Shown piece by piece: positions 60,037 through 64,000 of a stretch of DNA of 64,000 nucleotides (the first letter of the stretch is position 1; every line of letters begins with the position of its first letter). Both the position numbers and the translations under genes were made by a program. The notes under the pieces are model-generated. The model saw only the letters and a list, made by a program, of their open reading frames with translations, was not told where the DNA came from and made no database searches. This DNA is from Gamsiella multidivaricata (taxonomy: Eukaryota; Mortierellomycota; Mortierellomycetes; Mortierellales; Mortierellaceae): NCBI RefSeq assembly GCF_025024155.1, contig NW_026251747.1, forward strand, positions 248,001-312,000, given 5' to 3'.

Positions 60037-63000
60037 GGTGATGCAATGTTGGGAGGAAAGTAATGGCGATGAGTGAAAGAGATGATGTCTCTTTATTGGG
60101 TTGATTCGGTCTGTCCTGAATCAGTTCCTGAGATCAACAAGCGAGCCAAAGTCAAGGAGCTGCGGTTTTGGCTTGTTCGCTGCGGTGGTGGTGGAGAGTG
60201 AGGACAAAAGGCTGATGGAGCACCGAAAAGTCTTTTTTGGTTTTATAAGAACACAAGTGTCAGACCACTCAGCGCCAGCATCTGCTCTGTTTCTATGGAG
60301 TACAAAGAAGGGTGAGAGCACGTTCGCCTGTTCGCTTTATGCGTACTTAAGCATTTGATCGATAAACGGCTAACGCACCGCTCTTTTCGTTCACTGTCAT
60401 GTTCCTATGCCTTTATGCCTGTGTAGCGAGCGGGTGTGTAAAAGCGAGGATGAAATGAATGCAGGCACCAGGACTTGCACAACGCCACATGCAGTAGACA
60501 GTCCGTCAGGTACCATGGTGTTCCGTACCTGAAACCTTATGTTAAATAACCTGAAACCCATCGAAGCGTGGAAAAGCCGTTTCCGCAAATTGAACTGAAA
60601 CCGGTAACCTGGCCTCCCAAGGTTCCTCCAGAAACCGAAAATGGAATGCGAACTCTCCCTTTCGTGCTCTCCTCCACGTGTGTACATGCCTTACCCCTGC
60701 CTGTGCTGCAATGCCTGTAATGGGGCGTGTTGCTTCCCATGCATAAATACCGAGTTACCGCACGATCTCTCTTCTTCTCCCTGCCTTGGGATCGAATCTC
60801 CCAGGAACATCAGCAAAGATTACCGTAGTATAATGCATCTGAAGCATTGCGTTCGTGCTTCATCTATTAAAGTGAAGTTCATCAAGGATTATCTTCGCTA
60901 GGTCTAGTGAAGGTCGTTATCTACGGAAACTCGCCCAGCTGTATTATTGCTACGGTACAAGCGTTGTAGAGCATCATGTCTTGTATAATCAAAGGGCTGA
61001 CTCTAACCAGAGGCACTCATGATTTCCTTTCGGCATGCTGAATTCATCTGGCGACCTATATATATATATATGTATATAAAAGCACATGAGATTCACTGGG
61101 CTTATCTTCCCTTTGACGGCAGCTTGCTTTGTCATGAGCTTTCTACTGCATCTGTATACCAGCAGAGCTGAACTCGAAGACTGTGGAAATGATGTGTGAG
61201 CCCCCAAGAAGCGCCATGTGGCAAGAGCTCAAACTCGAGCTGGGACATGGACCACACTGATGCTGAAGTCATGTTCATTTATTGCGTTGGGGTTGAACAG
61301 ACAGCATGGGATTGTCCGATGTGGGACAAGAATTTGGGTGGAATGAGCCCAGATTAGTGGCAATGATGAAATTGAGAAGTGTAGCATGGATGATTACTCT
61401 CGCTCGTTATGATAGCAAAAGGAACGTGAAAGACTGGAGCGCAACGACAATCGTCTGCTTCCGTTAGAACATCGATCCGCATCAAGACGCGAAAAAGGAC
61501 CAAAGGACGGAGATATGAGGGAAAGTGGGAAGATTTGCGGTATAAACAGGGCCGTAAATCCGTGGAGATCGCCAACAGAGGCTCATGGGCAGCAGCGTTC
61601 ACCAATCAAGCACGCTTATGATTCCCCTTTAGGACCGCGGAGTTGTTTGATGCTAGACTAATGACAACTCCAGTTATCCACATTCCACGAGCGCATACTC
61701 CACGGGCCAAGTGAATCTACTGTCGGATGAAGAATACGAACACGACCTGGGTCGTAAACATCCATCAACAATCGATGTAAATGGATCGGGAACTTGTCTT
61801 GCTGCTGTAGCTATAGCCATGGGATTCGTCATTGTTTTTTTTTGTTGCTGTCCTTCAGTTGGATCTTTGATGGTCCTTCATAGAAGGAACTGCCTCTATT
61901 CTTGTGCACCCTGAACCTTGTCTAAACTCATTCCTGCGACCCCAGGCCCAACTCCGATCCCTGTCCAGCAGAACAGATGGAGTTCAGGCACAGACAACCC
62001 AGCCTGAAAAAGCTGCTCCCTTCTGCAGCACGCTGTGAGATCTTCATCATCCCATTTATGCCCTGGCCATTTGCTGGCTTGTTGTGTCCCGCCACCCATT
62101 CCCCAGTAACGCACGTTCCTCGACAACACCTTAGACGCTTTCTCGCAGGACGCATTTGAGCGCAGGTTACTTGGCGGTCCATTTTCATTGGCCCCTTGCT
62201 CCCTAGGAGTAGAGAACCCGGTGCTAGGGTAGTATTTACGCCCACAATGGTCTATACAACTTTATTAACTGAGACCTCAATGGATTAAAGGATGGGCTTT
62301 ACTTGATGGTACATACAGTAGTCTATGGCGGATAAAGCAGGGAAACATCGTTGGATGGGCTACTGGGAGTCCAAAAGTCGTACGAATGGCGTGGCTCTCT
62401 GTCTGCATCGCATGCTAGGACTTCTGAAAGAATGCAGCAGGACTTTTTGATACGGTTGAAGTCGCTAGGGCATGTCGTCAGTTATTCGTCTTGCTCATTT
62501 GTTTACAGTCAGGCCCTTGTTGGATGAAGGAAATCCGCCTCTTGTTGTTTGTGTTGCTGCACAAGGCTTCCGGGTGCTTTTTTTGGATGAGCTGATTGCA
62601 TTTATCCCGGACACAAAAGGGATGTTACGGCAAACAATACAGACAACAATGGTCTAATAACAACATCCAACAACCCATGGTAACAAGAGACAAACAAAGG
62701 TACCTGGAAGTCCGATATCTCAAACACAAGAGTGATCCCCATCCAACCCTGTCGTATATCGTATCCTCCCTCTGAACAGAACCCTGATCTGCACATCTTC
62801 AAATAAAAAAATAATTGTATAAATACAATCCTTGCCACCTGGACTCCCCTGCACCACCCTTACCTCAATACCCATAATCCCTAATATCTTTTTCATTATT
62901 ATCCGCACGTCTCTCTGCATTATTTTTTCTTATCAATACTGCCTTACACACGTCCATTCCCCCATTCCATTAAACCAATACACATTCACTACTTCCACCT

Positions 63001-64000
63001 CGCTTTACACACTCCCTCCCTCGACCTTTTCGCTGTACTCAAATTTATCTTTAATTCAAAGCATTCCCAAAGAAAAACACACAAAAGTGCCGCTAGTACA
63101 CACAGGTATAGTCTCCACCAACTGTTGTGGTACACTCTTAATTTCCACGCGCTCGGCACCACAGGAATTTAATTCTGCGTCAACATCGGTCCAATTTGCC
63201 CCTGGTTTGATGGCCTGAATCTTGGAAGCAACGAGCGCTTTGCAACGTTCGTCCAAACAATTGTACCTTTTCATATTTCTGTTCCGCTCTCGTACCACGC
63301 ACAGCTCCATTTTTTTTTTATTGTATTACCGTTTTCACCAGTTGATATCTGGTGCGAAGATGGACAGTCGTTATGCGACAACTGAGACAGTTGCTCCCTT
63401 CTCCTTAATCCCTCACCATGGAGCCGGAGCGAGCTGGCATTGGCGCTTGTAGTTGTAACTGCCCATGCATCCCCCACCTTACTCTCCCTTCATTGGTCTG
63501 TCCTGCATACTCCTGCGTGAGTGCAGGCGGATATACAGTCCACCATACATATCCTCGCTCCAAAACCAAGGGGTTCCGTCCCCCCCCCTCCCCCCCCACC
63601 CACCCTCCATTGTTGAGTCGGTTCTTTGGTCGATGTAGGGACTGTGGAACCGAACGGGACGCGATGATCAGCTAATACGAGAATGCCAACTACACAGCGC
63701 CATGTGGTAATCTCTCTTGTCAGTTCTCCGCTTTCTCCCCAGATACACTTCCTCGCACGCTCTGTTTCTGTTATGTATGACTTAACCCGAACGTTTCTTA
63801 CGCGCCGCTGGAGTCTGCTTTTTTTTTTTTTTTTTCGATACCTCCTTGATTATCTCCATCTCCTTTCAGCTCCCTTTGTGCTGTCTCCCTGTCTCCCCAT
63901 TCTCTTTTGCGCTGCTCATGCTGTACCCTTTATCCTTGACCTTCGTCGCGAATGCTCTTTTTTACCAATCACCATCCGTTGCGAACCCGCTCTTTGAATG
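60037..64000. other. Right-end 4 kb with no firmly supported gene
   Basis: Upstream side of the membrane-protein gene, then mostly noncoding DNA. A minus-strand segment at 63056-63265 (NCLDERCKALVASKIQAIKP, then GANWTDVDAELNSCGAE) is coding-like with several Cys, but no convincing exons join it. An AT microsatellite lies near 61058-61079. C-rich runs occur near 63580-63600. Confidence 0.4.
61058..61079. repeat. TA dinucleotide microsatellite
   Basis: TATATATATATATGTATATA-type run in noncoding DNA. Confidence 0.8.

Noticed and set aside
60641..60901. Cys-rich plus-strand ORF with CLCCNACNGACCFPC
   Set aside because: No signal peptide, no splice evidence; the Cys cluster comes from TGC/TGT-rich DNA next to a TATA-like site.

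Overview
The window reads as nuclear DNA from a filamentous fungus. Its genes are eukaryotic and intron-rich, with mostly 70-200 nt GT-AG introns and homopolymer T tracts near splice sites. The gene set (CaM kinase, SelO, topoisomerase I, ABCC transporter, kinesin) is fungal. The paralogous leucine-rich family and overall style suggest an early-diverging lineage, most likely Mortierellaceae. That placement is inference, since no search could be run. Gene models below were built by hand by joining exons so that phase and family motifs continue across each junction.

Layout. 1-2007 (-): CaMK-type kinase cut by the left edge. 3228-4691 (+): TLC-like membrane protein. 7031-9911 (+): NAD-binding epimerase-like protein. 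10537-14915: a 5'-truncated LINE inside an 18 bp target-site duplication, sitting in a decayed leucine-rich reading frame. 15385-15942 (-): RRM/RGG protein, probably mitochondrial. 16544-19074 (+): SelO-type AMPylase. 19191-29192: a three-member family of very large unknown proteins (one on -, one + pseudogene, one on +). 29420-34050: gene debris, including a YJU2-like pseudogene, plus a newly assembled four-exon 121-residue gene. 34049-37932 (-): TOP1. 38428-38676: small broken reading frame. 39233-43778 (-): ABCC/MRP transporter. 43.8-52 kb: no confirmed gene, coding-like debris and microsatellites. 51970-58590 (+): kinesin-4-like motor. 58841-60036 (-): small multi-pass membrane protein. 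60-64 kb: essentially no supported gene.

Most genes are unrelated housekeeping functions and do not form a pathway. The one genuine cluster is the 10 kb paralog family. Its members share an N-terminal small globular domain carried on a 227-nt first exon, a disordered linker and coiled coil, a highly conserved cysteine/histidine-containing core with a hydrophobic helix, a second short conserved module, and a fast-diverging leucine-rich C-terminus. This pattern resembles recognition or repeat-receptor families under birth-and-death evolution, and it is the best candidate here for an undescribed system.

The other notable item is the LINE insertion: the reading frame it interrupts is open across the rebuilt target site.
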